DNA of 9,539 nucleotides, taken from positions 1 through 9,539 of the forward strand of contig JAAUTT010000108.1 of the NCBI GenBank assembly GCA_012031335.1, written 5' to 3'. Position numbers and translations under genes: made by a program. The stretch comes from Bacteroidales bacterium (GTDB lineage Bacteria; Bacteroidota; Bacteroidia; Bacteroidales; JAAUTT01). Below the pieces are notes generated by a model. That model was not told where the DNA came from and searched no databases. It saw only the letters and a list, made by a program, of their open reading frames with translations. Below are positions 7,505 through 9,539 of this stretch, piece after piece; position 1 is the first letter of the stretch, and each line of letters starts with the position of its first letter.

Positions 7505-8754
7505 TGTGCAAGCGTTTTTGATATATCCGTTTGCATGGCTTTAATGGCCGGAATGAGTGAAGCCAACAAACCAACCACTAAGGACAAGCCAAACAATAGA
7601 GAATCCAACCCAACATTAAATAGCTTATCGAGACTATAATGAAAATTACTTTCTGCGTATGACGAAATTAGCAACATGCCTGCACGACTTAAAATGCTTC
7701 CTATTAAAAATCCCAATGCGGCAATAATCAATCCTTCAAGTACAATAATAGAAAACAATTTAAATTTGTTCCCTCCCACCACACGCATCAATGCCAGTTC
7801 GTATTTTCTTTCCTTCATTGAGTTAAAGAGCGAAATAAAAATACTAAAGCCCGATATAAGAATAATAATGAAAGCTATCAGGTTCACTGATTGAATACCA
7901 ACGCCTAGAAGCGAATACAATCGGTTCATTTCAATGGCGGGCGAAGCAGCTTGCATGTTGGTGTTTTTATTAATACTACGTGGCAACGACACGGCACCCA
8001 TTGGGTTACGGTAAAATACAAGCAAAGCGGTAATTTCCTTTGCTGTGTCAGCCGTTTCTGCATGTTCATGGTGTTCGCCAGGTTCGTGATGGTCACCATC
8101 TTCATCTTCGTCAACATCTCCGTCATGATGGTGATGATGCGAATGTATGTGCCAAACGCTGCCAATATTGGTTAAAATTAACTGGTCGAGTACGGTTCCC
8201 GATTCAGTAAATATACCCGTTACCTTGTACTGAAATTCGTTGTGAACATCGTTGTTTTCGGCCATAAAACCATGCACCCCAGCAAATTGGTCGCCAATTT
8301 TCAGATTGGCCTCTTTTGCAACCTTTGATCCAATGACTACCTCAAAATCGTTCTTCCATAAAGTTCCTTCTTTAAGCTCACCTTTATAAATCTTTGTATA
8401 GTCGTGAATGGTTCCAACAATCCGGAACCCTTGGTAATTATCTCCCAAAGCCAGCGGAATTGTTTGTTTTACCAGGGGATTACGTTTCAACTTCTCTGCT
8501 TCGCTAAGCTTTATGTTGCCCGTAGGATAATCGACATGGTAAATACTCGAAAGAATTAACTGTAGGGGGCTTCCCTTTGCTCCAACCACAAGGTTTACAC
8601 CGCCTGTGTTTTTCTCGAAATGTTCTTCGAATTGACCTTTTATGAGCAGTAAAAACGAAATAATAAAAATACCTGTGGCAAACAGCACCAGGTTTAATGT
8701 CGTGTTTAATGATTTGGCTTTAAGATTTTTAAAGCTTAGCGATATGGTGTTCAT
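7501..8754 (-). CDS. FtsX/MacB-type ABC transporter permease with a histidine-rich loop
   Basis: This intact 417-residue inner-membrane protein has one N-terminal helix (about 20-38), a large extracytoplasmic region (about 40-285) and three C-terminal helices (about 288-312, 334-356, 383-405), the layout of MacB/LolC/FtsX permeases. ERKYELALMRVVGG (315-328) is the conserved cytoplasmic segment that contacts the ATPase. Residues 202-231 are extraordinary: 12 histidines, including a run of five, alternating with many Asp and Glu residues (DEDEDGD). Such loops bind Zn, Ni, Co or Cu in other transporters, so a periplasmic metal-sensing or metal-buffering role is plausible. The ATPase gene precedes it and overlaps by ATGA; the DUF3299-like gene follows with the same overlap. 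Related transporters with zinc-regulated expression (Zrg-type) support a metal role, but the substrate is not shown here. Confidence 0.88.
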   Translation of the reverse strand: MNTISLSFKNLKAKSLNTTLNLVLFATGIFIISFLLLIKGQFEEHFEKNTGGVNLVVGAKGSPLQLILSSIYHVDYPTGNIKLSEAEKLKRNPLVKQTIPLALGDNYQGFRIVGTIHDYTKIYKGELKEGTLWKNDFEVVIGSKVAKEANLKIGDQFAGVHGFMAENNDVHNEFQYKVTGIFTESGTVLDQLILTNIGSVWHIHSHHHHHDGDVDEDEDGDHHEPGEHHEHAETADTAKEITALLVFYRNPMGAVSLPRSINKNTNMQAASPAIEMNRLYSLLGVGIQSVNLIAFIIILISGFSIFISLFNSMKERKYELALMRVVGGNKFKLFSIIVLEGLIIAALGFLIGSILSRAGMLLISSYAESNFHYSLDKLFNVGLDSLLFGLSLVVGLLASLIPAIKAMQTDISKTLAQ

Positions 8755-9392
8755 TGTTTTGCGTGGCTAAGTTCAATGGTGTTTTTAAAGTGGGATAACA
8801 ACCGCCGGTCGTGGGTTACGATTACCAATGTAGCGTTGTTGACAGATGCTTCCTGTTTAAGGAGATGAAGGGCTTCGGTGCAATTAAAATCATCGAGACT
8901 GGAAGTGGGTTCATCGGCAAAAATTACAGATGGCTTATTGATAACCGCACGGGCAATGGACAGACGTTGCAATTCGCCCTGGCTTAGCTGGTTTATTTTC
9001 GAATCTATTTTATCTGAAATATTCAGTTGTTCAAGTAATTCGAGAATTTCCTTTCGTTTTATTCTTTGGCCATTCAGGTACCGGCAAACTTGCAGGTTTT
9101 CACTTACATTAAGCGCCTGAATGAAATGGTGTTTCTGTAAAACAACACCAATCTCCTTGCCCCGGAATTTATCTAACTGGGCGGGAGATATGTTATTAAT
9201 CCTGATTCCGTTTATTGAGACTTCCCCCTGAACAGGCTTTAACAATCCGGCCATTAGGTGCAGAAGAGTAGTTTTTCCGCATCCTGAAGCTCCCATAATA
9301 AGCCAGTGCTCACCTCTTTGACATCTGAAATCGGGGAACCGAAAGGTATTCGCCTGGTTGTAAGCAAAACCAACATCTTTTATTATAAGCAT
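8751..9392 (-). CDS. ABC transporter ATPase, LolD/MacB type
   Basis: This cytoplasmic ATPase of 213 residues has all family motifs: Walker A GASGCGKTT, Q-loop VLQKHHF, signature LSQGELQRLS, Walker B VIFADEPTSSLD and switch histidine in VTHD. A longer frame opens at 9446, but the ATG at 9392 (MLIIKDVGFAYN) matches the usual ATPase start and leaves a normal promoter region, so I prefer it. It is coupled to the permease by a 4-base overlap and should power it. LolD, MacB and Zrg-type ATPases cannot be told apart from sequence alone; the histidine-rich partner argues against a lipoprotein role (LolD). Confidence 0.9.
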   Translation of the reverse strand: MLIIKDVGFAYNQANTFRFPDFRCQRGEHWLIMGASGCGKTTLLHLMAGLLKPVQGEVSINGIRINNISPAQLDKFRGKEIGVVLQKHHFIQALNVSENLQVCRYLNGQRIKRKEILELLEQLNISDKIDSKINQLSQGELQRLSIARAVINKPSVIFADEPTSSLDDFNCTEALHLLKQEASVNNATLVIVTHDRRLLSHFKNTIELSHAKQ

Positions 9393-9500
9393 AAACTTCG
9401 TTATTAAAAACCTTGCAAGGTTACTTTTTTTATTCTTTATTTGCAATCATTGTTTCAAATGAAATGTTATTACACGGATTGGATTAACAAATATTAACAG
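9393..9500. other. Divergent intergenic region with possible metal-regulator sites
   Basis: This 108-base spacer separates the ABC operon from a divergent gene start. It contains the 14-bp palindrome at 9409-9422, a second TTGCAA core (9441-9446), a small palindrome TTTCAAATGAAA (9454-9465) and GAAATGTTAT (9461-9470), which equals one half-site of the E. coli Zur consensus, though its other half is poor. No clear promoter boxes with correct spacing could be assigned. Confidence 0.4.
9409..9422. repeat. Perfect 14-bp palindrome AACCTTGCAAGGTT
   Basis: All 14 bases are self-complementary. It lies 16 bases before the ABC ATPase start (9392), in the position of an operator or leader hairpin. A dimeric repressor, such as the divergent Fur-like protein, is the natural candidate, but the motif is not a classical Fur or Zur box. 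Confidence 0.5.
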
Positions 9501-9539
9501 ATGGATGCCATAGAAATACTTCAAAACCACCAGATAAAG
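9501..9539 (+). CDS. Start of a probable Fur-family regulator, cut by window edge
   Basis: ATG at 9501 gives MDAIEILQNHQIK, with no stop before the edge. The opening of Bacteroidota Fur-family regulators is similar: a short helix followed by a (K/R)KT segment, which would come next. Only 13 codons are visible, so the call rests mainly on this resemblance and the position opposite a histidine-rich ABC transporter operon. It is the only plus-strand gene in the window. A different small regulator or hypothetical gene is possible. Confidence 0.45.
   Translation, partial: MDAIEILQNHQIK

Overview
The window looks like chromosomal DNA of a Bacteroidota bacterium, perhaps Bacteroidales or Marinilabiliales. 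The signs are a TonB-dependent receptor with an N-terminal carboxypeptidase-regulatory-like domain, a DUF4374 lipoprotein with an acidic stretch after the lipid cysteine, an exact Bacteroidota-type -7 box (TAnnTTTG), the lack of clear Shine-Dalgarno sites and AT-rich spacers. Nearly everything is on the minus strand; a short gene start on the plus strand is seen only at the right edge.

Region A (about 1-6000, minus) is a B12-controlled operon. A promoter near 5990-5997 is followed by a textbook cobalamin riboswitch (about 5813-5981), a downstream hairpin that can pair with its L5 loop, and a further leader with a perfect hairpin beside the start codon. The genes that follow are closely spaced: a BtuB-like TonB-dependent receptor, a DUF4374 lipoprotein, a four-helix PepSY membrane protein, and an exported CbiK-type chelatase that runs off the left edge. 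Together they suggest uptake of a corrinoid, a tetrapyrrole or a cobalt chelate across the outer membrane, followed by periplasmic redox or metal-chelation chemistry.

Region B (6045-6994, minus) is a PduX-like L-threonine kinase (GHMP family), which belongs to the cobalamin nucleotide-loop (aminopropanol) pathway, so it fits the B12 theme. It has its own candidate promoter with an inverted repeat across it.

Region C (7054-9392, minus) is a three-gene operon joined by two ATGA overlaps: a LolD/MacB-type ABC ATPase, an FtsX/MacB-type permease with a loop of 12 histidines plus many acidic residues, and a small exported DUF3299-like protein whose CxxC-GG motif is cut by an indel. A divergent plus-strand gene at 9501 begins like a Fur-family regulator. 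The spacer between them holds a perfect 14-bp palindrome. This suggests a metal-responsive (possibly zinc) export or uptake module.

A notable property of the window is about eight single-base indels in five of its genes, several in homopolymer runs. One corrected base at each restores family-like protein sequence, so base-calling error in a draft or long-read assembly is more likely than true gene decay. Coordinates of the affected genes are therefore given for the reconstructed full genes.
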